A stretch of 64,000 nucleotides of DNA from NCBI GenBank assembly GCA_910577285.1, contig CAJTLO010000001.1:25192-89191 (forward strand), in the 5' to 3' direction. Below are positions 25,767 through 33,845 of the stretch, piece after piece. Source of the stretch: an uncultured Rikenellaceae bacterium (GTDB lineage Bacteria; Bacteroidota; Bacteroidia; Bacteroidales; Rikenellaceae). The first letter of the stretch is position 1. Each line of letters begins with the position of its first letter. The translations under genes and the position numbers were made by a program. The notes below the pieces were generated by a model that was given only the letters and a program-made list of their open reading frames with translations, made no database searches and was not told the origin of the DNA.

Positions 25767-25826
25767 CGCCGTTTTAACGATTAAATTCGACTAACCGCGC
25801 GGTCGCGCAAACTTAAACTTAGATTT

Positions 25827-27494
25827 ATGGAGTGGTTCAGGGAGCTTATCTTCGGAACGGGGATAGCTCATTCGATTCTGCTGCTGGCTCTTGTGATCGC
25901 CGTCGGAGCGGCGTTGGCGAAGGTCAAGATAGCCGGCGTATCTTTGGGCATGACGTGGATTCTCTTCGTGGGTATCCTCGCCAGTCATTTCGGCCTGGTG
26001 GTCAATCCGGTGGTGCTGAGCTTCATCAAGGATTTCGGCCTCATTGTCTTCATCTTCGCGGTGGGCATGCAGGTGGGCCCGAGTTTTTTCTCTTCGTTCC
26101 GGAAAGGCGGTTTGAAACTCAACGGCTTTGCGGTGTTGGGCGTTGCCCTGAGCGTGAGCGTCGCCCTTATTTTGTGGAAGGTGACGGACGTGAAGCTCCC
26201 GACGATGATCGGTATCCTCTGCGGTGCCGTGACCAATACCCCCGGTCTGGGTGCGGCACAGGAGGCCTATCACGATGCGTCGGGCATCAGCGATCCCTCT
26301 ATTTCCATGGGATATGCGGTGGCCTATCCGCTCGGCGTTATCGGCATCATCCTCTCCATGATCCTGCTCCGTGCGATTTTCCGCGTCAACATAGAGGCCG
26401 AGAACAAACGGCTTGAAGAGGCGCGGCGCGACGATCCCTCCGCAACGAATACCGTTTCGGTGAAGGTGACCAATCCGGTCTTCTCCGGTAAGAAGATCGT
26501 CGATATGAAGAAACTCTGCACCAACCGGTTCGTCATTTCGCGTATCATGCATCCCGACGGAACGGTGGATATTGCCGCCGGTCATTCGGTCATCAACCTG
26601 GGCGATCACCTTCTGTTGGTGGTTTCGGCCAAGGATTCGGCCCGCGTGGTGTCGTTCATCGGCGAAGAGGTGACGATCGACGACGACAAATGGCGTGAGG
26701 ATAACCAGAAGTACGTTTCGCGTCGTATCGTGATTACCAAACCGCAGATCAACGGTCGCTATCTGGGCGATCTGAAGTTGCGGAATAACTTCGGCGTCAA
26801 CGTCGTGCGTGTCAACCGTGCGGGTATCGACCTCGCGGCAAAGGCGAATCTTCAGCTTCAGATGGGCGACCGGCTCACGGTCGTGGGCGAGGAGGCGGCC
26901 CTGCACGATGTGGCCAACATGCTCGGCAATCAGCTCAAACGACTCCGTCACCCCAATATCATCCCGATATTCGTCTGCCTGTTGCTCGGTGCGCTGCTCG
27001 GCAGCATTCCTTTCTATTTCGGTAACATTCCTCAGCCGGTCAAACTCGGTCTGGCGGGCGGTACGCTCGTGGTAGCGATTCTTGTGGGACGGTTCGGCCC
27101 GAAGATCCGTATGATCACCTATACTACCGTCAGTGCCAACCTCATGTTGCGTGAGATCGGTATCGCCATGTTCCTTGCGGCGGTAGGGCTCGGTGCCGGT
27201 GAGGGCTTCGTGGAGACGATCGTCAACGGCGGTTGGAAATGGATCGGCTACGGTTTCATCATTACCGTGGTGCCTCTGCTCATTACCGGATTCATCGCAC
27301 ACAAGTGGGGCAAGGTGGACTTCTTTACGTTGATGGGTATGATGGCCGGCGGTACGACCGATCCGCCCGCCCTTGCGTTCGCCAACAGTATCTCCCCCAA
27401 CGACCTTCCGGCCGTGGGATATACGACGGTCTATCCGTTGACCATGTTCCTGCGAATCATCTCGGCCCAGATGTTGATTCTGCTTGCCGTGTAG
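25827..27494 (+). CDS. AspT/YidE/YbjL-type putative transporter with TrkA-C domains
   Basis: 555 residues. Topology is two blocks of about five transmembrane segments (residues ~10-190 and ~375-555) around a cytosolic middle with two TrkA-C/RCK-C-like domains (~205-285 and ~290-370). This is the layout of the aspartate:alanine exchanger / YidE family. Characteristic segments are GVLCGAVTNTPGLGAA-like (GILCGAVTNTPGLG) in block 1 and GMMAGGTTDPPALAFA in block 2, the paired P-G/P-P hairpins. The substrate is not predictable from sequence; anion or amino-acid exchange is the family expectation. Monocistronic, with its own promoter and terminator. Confidence 0.88.
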   Translation: MEWFRELIFGTGIAHSILLLALVIAVGAALAKVKIAGVSLGMTWILFVGILASHFGLVVNPVVLSFIKDFGLIVFIFAVGMQVGPSFFSSFRKGGLKLNGFAVLGVALSVSVALILWKVTDVKLPTMIGILCGAVTNTPGLGAAQEAYHDASGISDPSISMGYAVAYPLGVIGIILSMILLRAIFRVNIEAENKRLEEARRDDPSATNTVSVKVTNPVFSGKKIVDMKKLCTNRFVISRIMHPDGTVDIAAGHSVINLGDHLLLVVSAKDSARVVSFIGEEVTIDDDKWREDNQKYVSRRIVITKPQINGRYLGDLKLRNNFGVNVVRVNRAGIDLAAKANLQLQMGDRLTVVGEEAALHDVANMLGNQLKRLRHPNIIPIFVCLLLGALLGSIPFYFGNIPQPVKLGLAGGTLVVAILVGRFGPKIRMITYTTVSANLMLREIGIAMFLAAVGLGAGEGFVETIVNGGWKWIGYGFIITVVPLLITGFIAHKWGKVDFFTLMGMMAGGTTDPPALAFANSISPNDLPAVGYTTVYPLTMFLRIISAQMLILLAV

Positions 27495-27521
27495 CGCGGG
27501 GCTGTGGTGAGAAAGACTTTG

Positions 27522-27557
27522 CGGGGCTGTACCGATCGGTACAGCCCCGTTTTTTTT
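27522..27557 (+). terminator. Terminator of the AspT/YidE-type transporter gene
   Basis: Perfect 14-bp inverted repeat (27522-27535 with 27536-27549) followed by eight T (27550-27557). Confidence 0.92.
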
Positions 27558-27781
27558 GTGCCGCTATCGGCTCCCGGTACCTTTCGGCCGGGCTGCCACC
27601 TGCGCCGATGCCCGTTTCGTGCAAGACTTCTTACCTCGTCCCGGAGGGGGCTGAAGTTCGTGCCGGGAGGTGCGGAACTTGGGAATGGAAGCGACAGGCT
27701 GCTTTCGCCTGAGTTGGCAAGACGACGAATCTGTCTTAAGAGTATGCCGGAGGTCCGAGCCTTTCCTGTAGAGAACAGTCA
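27558..27781. other. Intergenic stretch between convergent terminators
   Basis: About 220 bases without a supported gene. I saw no match to tmRNA, RNase P, SRP or 6S RNA signatures and no promoter box. Confidence 0.5.
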
Positions 27782-27814
27782 CAGAAAAAGGCTGTCCCGC
27801 AAAGGACAGCCTTT
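27782..27814 (-). terminator. Terminator of the Hc1 gene
   Basis: On the minus strand an 11-bp stem (27814-27804 with 27797-27787) is followed by further T residues (CCTTTTTCTGT). It lies 26 bases beyond the Hc1 stop. Confidence 0.8.
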
Positions 27815-27840
27815 CGTCAGGCGAAATACCTACCTGTTGT

Positions 27841-28014
27841 TTATTTGGAAGCCTCTACCGATTCTTTCCTGAACTCTTTCATGAGTTTGGTGATCTCCAG
27901 AGCGGCTTTGCGAGCACGCGTACCGGCAGCCTTGTTGTTCTTCGTTACCTGAAGATTGGCATTCGTCTGGAAGATTTCGATCTGTTCGTTGATTTTGTCT
28001 ACTAATGTCTGCAT
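27841..28014 (-). CDS. Histone H1-like DNA-binding peptide (Hc1 family), 57 aa
   Basis: Short gene below the usual ORF length cut-off. ATG at 28014, TAA at 27843-27841. The protein begins MQTLVDKINEQIEIFQ and continues NANLQVTKNNKAAGTRARKA, ending LMKEFRKESVEASK. The helical, Lys-rich pattern with NKAAGTRARKA is typical of the small Bacteroidota histone H1 (Hc1) peptides thought to coat DNA. It has a near-perfect promoter (28086-28057) and a terminator, so it is an independent transcription unit. Confidence 0.88.
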   Translation of the reverse strand: MQTLVDKINEQIEIFQTNANLQVTKNNKAAGTRARKAALEITKLMKEFRKESVEASK

Positions 28015-28056
28015 AGCTATCGTGATTAATAAATTAGGTTAAACACTTCCCTTCTA

Positions 28057-28086
28057 CAAAGTTATATAAAAAAACGGTTTCTCCAA
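28057..28086 (-). promoter_or_regulatory. Promoter of the Hc1 gene
   Basis: On the minus strand TTG (28086-28084), 19 bases, then TAACTTTG (28064-28057). Exact consensus spacing; the ATG is 42 bases downstream. Confidence 0.8.
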
Positions 28087-28129
28087 GACGGACGACTTTT
28101 TTGCATTCCGGCAAAAGGGTATTTACGTT

Positions 28130-30565
28130 CTATTTCTTCTTGAGCTTTTTCCAGAAGAGCCGGATGCGGGTTTTCCATGTCATCTTTTTCTCGTTGCCGT
28201 ATCCGTAACCGTAACCGTATCCATAGCCGTAGGTGGATGTTTCGCGGGTATACTTCTTGCCGGCGCCGATGTCGGTGATGATGACATTCATGTTGCGCAG
28301 CGTCTTCCGGTCATTGAGTATGTTGATGCCCGTAAGGTTGCGTTTGAACGACTTTCCTACGCGTACTGAGAATACGGTCAGGTCGGCTATCCGGTTGATG
28401 AGCATGGTATCGGTCACCAGCCCGATAGGTGCCGTATCCACCACCACGTAGTCGTACATCTGTTTCAGCTCCTCGAAAGTCTGCAGGATACGATCGCCCA
28501 TGAGCAGCTCGGCGGGATTCGGAGGAATGACGCCGACGTAAAGCATGTCGACGTTGTGCATCGCGTTATGGCTGATGAGGTTTTCGAGGTTCTCCTCTTT
28601 TTTCACCAGGTAGTTGACCAGTCCTTTGGTCTGTTTCCGTCCGCTGACCTTCTCCGACAGCGAGGCTTTGCGCAGGTCGAGGTCCACCAGGATCACCCGC
28701 TTGCCGGCTATGCCCAGCGTAAGGGAGAGGTTGATGGAAACGAAGCTCTTTCCTTCACCCGGCATGGACGAGGTGACCATGATCACCTTGCCCCCCTGGG
28801 GCATGGTGAAGTCCAGGTTGGTGCGGACCATGCGGAATGCCTCCGTCACGACGTCGCGGCTGTTCGGGGAGACGATCCGGTCGTTGGTCATGCTGGCGGT
28901 TTTGGAGGGAATGGCGCCGATGATGGGTACATGGATGTTGTCTTCGATCTCGCTCACGCTGCCGACCTTCACCCGGAGCTGTTCGAGCAGGTAGATGACC
29001 AGTGCGGGAGTGACGAGGCCGAAGATGAAGAACAGCATCACGATCATGGAGCGGTGCGGCGCTACATGATTCGGGTTGACGAGCGCCTTGTCGATCACAT
29101 GCGCCACCGGCCTGGTAGCCACCATGGAGAGCGCCGTTTCCTCCCGCTTGTTCAGCAGGTAGGTGTAGAGGGCGGCCTTGATCTCCTGGTTACGCTCGAT
29201 GGAGACGGTTTCCCGTTCCAGGTAAGGGATGTTGCTCACCTTCTCCGCCACTTCGTCCAGCTGTTTGAGAAGCGACTCTTTCTGTATCCGGAGCGAACTC
29301 GAAACGTTTTCCACGGACCTGCGGAGCGAGTGCTGCATGGAGACGATCTGGGTGGTTATCTCGCGCACGACGGGGTTGTCTTCGGAGGTTTCCGAGCCGA
29401 GTCGCATCCTTTCCAGCACCAGTTCGTTGTATTTGTTGATGGAGTGCGACAGCGCCGGATTCTCTATCCCGATGTTCACCGGCAGGATGCTGAACTCATG
29501 CTCCTGGTTGAGGATGTCGCCGATGGCGGCGAGCATCTCCAGTTGGATCTCCGTAGAGAAGAGGTCGTCCCGGTATTTGGTCGAGGTTTCCAGCGACAGC
29601 CTGGTTTCGGAGACGATGTCCACCGCCGAATTGTCGCTCTTGAACTTCTCGATCGCCGTATCCACGTCGGTGAGTTCGCTCTCCACCGCACGCAGTCGTT
29701 CGTCGATGAAACGCATGGTCGCCTCGGCGGTCCGACGCTTGCTGTTGATGGCGTCGTCGTTGTAGACCTCGATGAGCTTGTTGGTGAGGGTGGCCGCCTT
29801 GATGGGGTTGTTGTCGACGATGGAGACGTTGACGATGTTGGAATATCGTTTGGCCTGCGCCACGCTCAGTGATTTGGTATAGGCTTCGGCAGCGTTCCGT
29901 ACGGGACGGACGAAGATTCGCAACGCATGTTCCGCTTCGGCGGGATTCGCCGCCGTGGGGGAGGGGACGATGCGGAATACGCCGACCGTGTCGCGGAGCG
30001 TTTCACCGAACCTGCCCATCAGGGATCGCTCCGTCTTTTTTTGGCCGGGGAGTTTGTATTCGAGGAGGGCCTTGAAACTTCCGTTCGTTTCGTCGATCGA
30101 TTTGAAATGGACGAGGAACGGGTAGCGGATGGTGTCCGCCGTGATGTTCAGGGGCGAGGACGCTTCGGTGAGGTAGTTGTACCGGAGCTTGGATTTGGTG
30201 GCGTATACGATGTTGGCGTCCAGTTCGGTCACCACGCGTTCCATGATGGAGCGCGAGCCCATGATCAGCAGTTCGTCCTCCACGCCGTTGTCGGTCCGGT
30301 ACATCATCCGTCCCGGCATGAAGCCGGTCAGGTCGCTGTTCGAGGTGCGGTTGTACTGTTCGTCGATGAGCACCATTGCCGAGGAGCGGTAAATGTCGGG
30401 TTTGGAGAGCGCATACAACATGCCGATCGCGGCAAACGTGATTGCCGACAGGGCGAACCAGTACCAGTTGAAAAGGATGAAGTCGAAAATATCCCGCAGG
30501 GTGATGCTCTTGCTCTCACCCTCTTTCTTATCCTCGAAGAGCTCTTTGGTATTGTTTTCGGGCAT
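28130..30565 (-). CDS. Wzc-like polysaccharide co-polymerase / tyrosine autokinase
   Basis: 811 residues. An inner-membrane protein controlling export and length of exopolysaccharide. The N-terminal Wzz domain has a first membrane segment at about residues 35-55 (FNWYWFALSAITFAAIGML). A long coiled-coil periplasmic region follows, then a second membrane segment near 510-535. The cytosolic BY-kinase domain carries Walker A (SSMPGEGKSFVS, about residue 600), Walker A' (RVILVDLDLRKAS) and Walker B (YDYVVVDTAPIG). The C-terminus has the expected Tyr cluster as an unusually regular (YG)6 run followed by a basic tail (KKLKKK). The wza-like gene lies 37 bases upstream on the same strand, forming a two-gene export operon without nearby glycosyltransferases. 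Confidence 0.9.
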   Translation of the reverse strand: MPENNTKELFEDKKEGESKSITLRDIFDFILFNWYWFALSAITFAAIGMLYALSKPDIYRSSAMVLIDEQYNRTSNSDLTGFMPGRMMYRTDNGVEDELLIMGSRSIMERVVTELDANIVYATKSKLRYNYLTEASSPLNITADTIRYPFLVHFKSIDETNGSFKALLEYKLPGQKKTERSLMGRFGETLRDTVGVFRIVPSPTAANPAEAEHALRIFVRPVRNAAEAYTKSLSVAQAKRYSNIVNVSIVDNNPIKAATLTNKLIEVYNDDAINSKRRTAEATMRFIDERLRAVESELTDVDTAIEKFKSDNSAVDIVSETRLSLETSTKYRDDLFSTEIQLEMLAAIGDILNQEHEFSILPVNIGIENPALSHSINKYNELVLERMRLGSETSEDNPVVREITTQIVSMQHSLRRSVENVSSSLRIQKESLLKQLDEVAEKVSNIPYLERETVSIERNQEIKAALYTYLLNKREETALSMVATRPVAHVIDKALVNPNHVAPHRSMIVMLFFIFGLVTPALVIYLLEQLRVKVGSVSEIEDNIHVPIIGAIPSKTASMTNDRIVSPNSRDVVTEAFRMVRTNLDFTMPQGGKVIMVTSSMPGEGKSFVSINLSLTLGIAGKRVILVDLDLRKASLSEKVSGRKQTKGLVNYLVKKEENLENLISHNAMHNVDMLYVGVIPPNPAELLMGDRILQTFEELKQMYDYVVVDTAPIGLVTDTMLINRIADLTVFSVRVGKSFKRNLTGINILNDRKTLRNMNVIITDIGAGKKYTRETSTYGYGYGYGYGYGNEKKMTWKTRIRLFWKKLKKK

Positions 30566-30602
30566 GTGAAGGTCCGGTTTAGGAGTTATCTCTGTTTTCT
30601 GC

Positions 30603-31397
30603 TTACCTGCCGCTTACGCTGGTTATATAGAAGATGAGCATCGCGATGGAGCTTGCGAGCGAACCGAGCGATACGATGGTGGGGAAGTTCATCTGGAAGG
30701 CCGACGTTTCGCGGGCTTTTGCGTTGATGGGGTCCACGTATACCACGTCGTTCTGTTGCAAATAATAGTAGGGCGAGTGGAAAATCTTCTTCGACTTGAT
30801 GTTGAGGCGGCCGATTTCGCGTACGCCGTCGGTTTCCCGGATCACCACCACGTTTTCGCGGTCGCCGAATTCGGTCATGTCGCCCGCCATGCCGAGGGCT
30901 TCGAGGATGGATACCCGGTCGCCGGTGATGCGGAAATTGCCGGGTTTCTCCACTTCGCCGATCACGGTGATGTTGAAGTTGAGGAAGTTGATGGTCACGA
31001 TGGGATCGGGCATGTAGGGCGTGAGCATTCCCTTGATCATCTCGGATACCTCGTTCCGGGTCATGCCGGCGATGCGGAGGGTGCCGAGGGTGGGGAAGTC
31101 GATCTCTCCTCGCAGGTTCACCGTGTAACCCTCCAGCTCCTGGCGGGCCTGTGCCTGCGACGTGGTGGCCGACATCTGAGCCCGGACGCTGTAGAGGTTG
31201 AAGGGAACGGCGAGTTCCGGTTTCGATGAAGAAACGATAATGGAGAGCAGGTCGCCCGGTTTGATGATATTGGTGTAGGTGTTGAGCTCCTCCATTTCGC
31301 CTTCGGCGGCATCCTGAAGATAGGCGATGTTCTTCGCAGAGCCGCAGGATAGCATGACGGCGGCCACCGCACAAAGGGATAAGAGTCGTTTGAGCAT
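30603..31397 (-). CDS. Polysaccharide export outer-membrane lipoprotein (Wza-like)
   Basis: 264 residues from ATG 31397. The signal peptide has lipobox MLSC with Cys18. The long in-frame extension upstream is antisense to ispE and not real. The polysaccharide export domain (Poly_export) starts at IIKPGDLLSIIVSSSKPE. A SLBB-like domain follows (INFLNFNITVIGEVEKPGNFRI and ISILEALGMAGDMTEFGDRENVVVIRE). The C-terminal hydrophobic helix (VSLGSLASSIAMLIFYIT) suggests membrane anchoring at that end too. Forms the export channel for the Wzc-like partner. Confidence 0.9.
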   Translation of the reverse strand: MLKRLLSLCAVAAVMLSCGSAKNIAYLQDAAEGEMEELNTYTNIIKPGDLLSIIVSSSKPELAVPFNLYSVRAQMSATTSQAQARQELEGYTVNLRGEIDFPTLGTLRIAGMTRNEVSEMIKGMLTPYMPDPIVTINFLNFNITVIGEVEKPGNFRITGDRVSILEALGMAGDMTEFGDRENVVVIRETDGVREIGRLNIKSKKIFHSPYYYLQQNDVVYVDPINAKARETSAFQMNFPTIVSLGSLASSIAMLIFYITSVSGR

Positions 31398-31537
31398 ATC
31401 GTTTCTTGTATTCGGATGGTTAATAGTACCCCGGGAGACAAATATACGGTATTTTCCCCCGACCGTCAAATCCGGCAGGGCTTTTCTCCCGATTGGGAGC
31501 GAGGTTTTTGCGCATGTCGGTGCGGTGCGGGCGGGTT

Positions 31538-32350
31538 TTACAGGGGCAGCAGCCAGCACCTTTCGTCCGTGGGTCGGTCGGGACGCTCGGTGAAGAGTCC
31601 GTAGATCGAGGAACCCGAACCCGACATGGAGGCGTAGAAGGCGCCCGCGTCGTAGAGGGCCTGCTTGAGGGTGGCCAGCCCGGGATGTCGTCCGAAGACG
31701 GTCGCCTCGAAAGCGTTCGTCACGTGGTCCCGCCAGCTCTCTTTCGGGCGTGCCAGGCGTTTGAGCAGGGGCTCGGCCGGTTCGGCGGGAACGATCCCTG
31801 CGTAGGCTTCGGCGGTCGATACCGATACCTCGGGTTTGACGAGTACGAGCCAGCACCCTTTCAGGTCGGGACCGGCGGGTTGCATGATCTCGCCGCGACC
31901 GGAGCACAGTTGCGGCGCATCGTGCAGGAAGAAGGGCACGTCGCTGCCGAGCTTCAGGGCGAGCGCTTCGAGGCGCCGGATGCCCGCCCCCACCGAAAAG
32001 AGGGTGTCGAGCATGCGGAGTGCCGCCGCACCGTCGGCCGAACCGCCGCCCAGTCCGGCCCCGAAGGGGATCGCCTTGTGGAGGTGCATCCGCACGCCGC
32101 CGATGCCGTAGGCCTCGTGCATGAGCTGCCAGGCCTTCACGACGATGTTCTCCTGCGGCGGGCAGTCGGCACCCAGCCCCGATACGGTCAGTTCGGCTCC
32201 TTCCGCGCCTCCGTCGGGGACGACGATCTCGAGGCTGTCGCAGAGTCCCCGCACGGGGAACATCACCGTAGCGATATCGTGGTAGCCGTCGGGCCTTTTG
32301 CGGACGACATCCAGTCCGATGTTTATCTTGCAGTGGGGAAAACAGATCAT
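31538..32350 (-). CDS. ispE: 4-diphosphocytidyl-2-C-methyl-D-erythritol kinase
   Basis: 270 residues. GHMP-family kinase, step 4 of the non-mevalonate isoprenoid pathway. The chosen start (ATG 32350) gives MICFPHCKINIGL, matching the family's N-terminal K-I-N motif; an ATG 11 codons upstream is less likely. The ATP loop is PFGAGLGGGSADGAAAL and the C-terminal MSGSGSSIYGLF is the third GHMP motif. Divergent from the GSCFA gene. It may lead into the wza-wzc pair, but the 140-base gap argues for separate units. Confidence 0.95.
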   Translation of the reverse strand: MICFPHCKINIGLDVVRKRPDGYHDIATVMFPVRGLCDSLEIVVPDGGAEGAELTVSGLGADCPPQENIVVKAWQLMHEAYGIGGVRMHLHKAIPFGAGLGGGSADGAAALRMLDTLFSVGAGIRRLEALALKLGSDVPFFLHDAPQLCSGRGEIMQPAGPDLKGCWLVLVKPEVSVSTAEAYAGIVPAEPAEPLLKRLARPKESWRDHVTNAFEATVFGRHPGLATLKQALYDAGAFYASMSGSGSSIYGLFTERPDRPTDERCWLLPL

Positions 32351-32380
32351 TTCGTGGTGTGCTGAGTGGTTCGTTGCGGG

Positions 32381-32388
32381 CAAAGGTA
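32381..32388 (-). promoter_or_regulatory. Promoter -7 box of ispE
   Basis: TACCTTTG on the minus strand, 31 bases before the ATG at 32350; a perfect TAnnTTTG. A TAATTTCG box at 32411-32418 on the plus strand may serve the divergent GSCFA gene. Confidence 0.55.
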
Positions 32389-32443
32389 TGCACGAATGGG
32401 GTAAATTTCCTAATTTCGCACCTGTTTAACACCTTGTGCGCTT

Positions 32444-33412
32444 ATGAAATTCAGGACAGAGATCGTATTGAACCGTTCGGGATTTACGGTGGACCATGCC
32501 CGCCGCGGTTTTCTTGCGGGGTCGTGCTTCTCGGAGCATATCTCCGACCGGCTCTCCGCGGCGAAGTTTCCCGTTGCGGCCAATCCGGCCGGCATCATGT
32601 TCAATCCCGCCTCCATCGCCGCGATGCTCCGCCGGCTGGCCGAGGGCCGTCCCTATGGTGCGGAAGAGCTCGACTGTGCGAACGGATTGTGGTTCAGCTA
32701 CGACCATCACGGTTCCTTTTCGCGGGCGGAGGCGTCCGAGACCCTCGCTGCGATCAATGCGGCGCTCGTCGAGGGAGCGGCGGCGCTGGCCGCCGCCGAC
32801 TATGTGGTGCTTACCTTCGGCACGGCCTGGGTCTACCGGCTGGCCGACGGCGGACGGCTGGTGGCCAACTGTCACAAGCAGCCTGCGGGGTGTTTCCGTC
32901 GCGAGCGTCTTACCTCGCAGCAGATCGTGGAGGAGTATGCCGATCTGCTTGCCGGGCCGCTGGCCGGCAAGCAGGTGCTGCTGACTGTCAGCCCCGTGAG
33001 ACACCTCAAGGATGGTCTGGAGGGCAACTCGCTCAGCAAGGCGATCCTGCGGACGGCGGCGGCTTCGCTGGCCGAAGGGTTCCGCGACGTCTACTATTTC
33101 CCCTCGTTCGAGATCATGAACGACGACCTGCGCGATTACCGTTTCTACGACGAGGATATGGTGCACCCTTCGGCACAGGCGGTGGACTACGTCTGGAGCC
33201 GGTTCACCGAGTTCGCCATGGACCCCGATACCCGTGCGCTGCTTCCGCGGCTGGGCAAGCTCGATGCCGCGCTGCACCATCGGGTGATGCGAGCCGGTGC
33301 GGCGGCGGAGGTGTTCCGGGAGTGTTCGCTGAAACTGGTGGAGGAGTTGCAGGAGGCGCTGCCGGGCGTGGATTTCGGGCCGGAACGGGTCTATTTCACG
33401 CACGGGCTGTAG
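32444..33412 (+). CDS. GSCFA domain protein
   Basis: 322 residues. The eponymous motif appears as LAGSCFSEHISDRL near residue 26, followed by NPAGIMFNPASI. The C-terminal DEDMVHPSAQAVDYVW resembles the SGNH/GDSL-type D-x-x-H block, so a hydrolase or esterase fold is likely. GSCFA proteins are common in Bacteroidota and their biochemical role is not established. No signal peptide is visible, so it is probably cytosolic. No operon partner: the next gene is 430 bases away behind a repeat array. Confidence 0.88.
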   Translation: MKFRTEIVLNRSGFTVDHARRGFLAGSCFSEHISDRLSAAKFPVAANPAGIMFNPASIAAMLRRLAEGRPYGAEELDCANGLWFSYDHHGSFSRAEASETLAAINAALVEGAAALAAADYVVLTFGTAWVYRLADGGRLVANCHKQPAGCFRRERLTSQQIVEEYADLLAGPLAGKQVLLTVSPVRHLKDGLEGNSLSKAILRTAAASLAEGFRDVYYFPSFEIMNDDLRDYRFYDEDMVHPSAQAVDYVWSRFTEFAMDPDTRALLPRLGKLDAALHHRVMRAGAAAEVFRECSLKLVEELQEALPGVDFGPERVYFTHGL

Positions 33413-33505
33413 GACGGAGGGTGCGGGTTCTGTCCCGGCGACGTTCCCTTCGGCCCCGGCCTTCGGACGTTGCGGGAGGCCCCGCCGGGGCGGTGGAAAA
33501 CAGCG

Positions 33506-33817
33506 CGATTTGTATCGCTTTGGCTTTACCTTAGATACTCCGTCTGGGCAAAACTCGAATGGATTCGGTTTTGCACTCGACTTTTCGTATCTTTGACTTT
33601 GTCTTAGATACTCCGTCTGGGCAAAACTCGAATGCGATTCGGTTTTGCACTCGACTTTTCGTATCTTTGACTTTGTCTTAGATACTCCGTCTGGGCAAAA
33701 CTCGCATGCGATTCGGTTTTGCACTCGACTTTTCGTATCTTTGACTTTGTCTTAGATCCTCTGTCTGGGCAAAACTCGCATGCGATTCGGTTTTGCATTC
33801 GACTTTTCGTATCTTTG
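33506..33817 (+). repeat. 74-bp promoter-bearing repeat, array B (4 units)
   Basis: CTTAGATAC-type unit starts at 33530, 33603 and 33677, with a CTTAGATCC variant at 33751 (periods 73, 74, 74). A TATCTTTG box falls at 33588, 33662, 33736 and 33810. A degenerate partial unit lies at 33506-33529. Each unit contains a palindromic GCAAAA...TTTTGC core. The last box (33810-33817) is 29 bases before the ATG at 33846, so it should drive that gene. TTTG lies only 14 bases upstream of each box, shorter than the usual 17-23. Same family as 2066-2221 and 52920-53149. Confidence 0.93.
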
Positions 33818-33845
33818 TCCATTCTAACAATTCAGCAGTCCGAAG

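Noticed and set aside
27558..27781. Possible structural RNA between the AspT/YidE-type transporter and Hc1 terminators
   Set aside because: No recognisable tmRNA, RNase P, SRP or 6S signatures and no promoter box on either strand.
33506..33817. Open frames through the 74-bp arrays with peptides such as YEKSSAKPN and CKTESHASFAQ
   Set aside because: The 74-bp period is not a multiple of three, so the peptide pattern alternates frames; these are by-products of the repeat, not genes.
33506..33817. CRISPR array
   Set aside because: The 74-bp units are contiguous and near-identical over their whole length, with no variable spacers and no cas genes. The same holds for the 16-bp array at 3296-3463.
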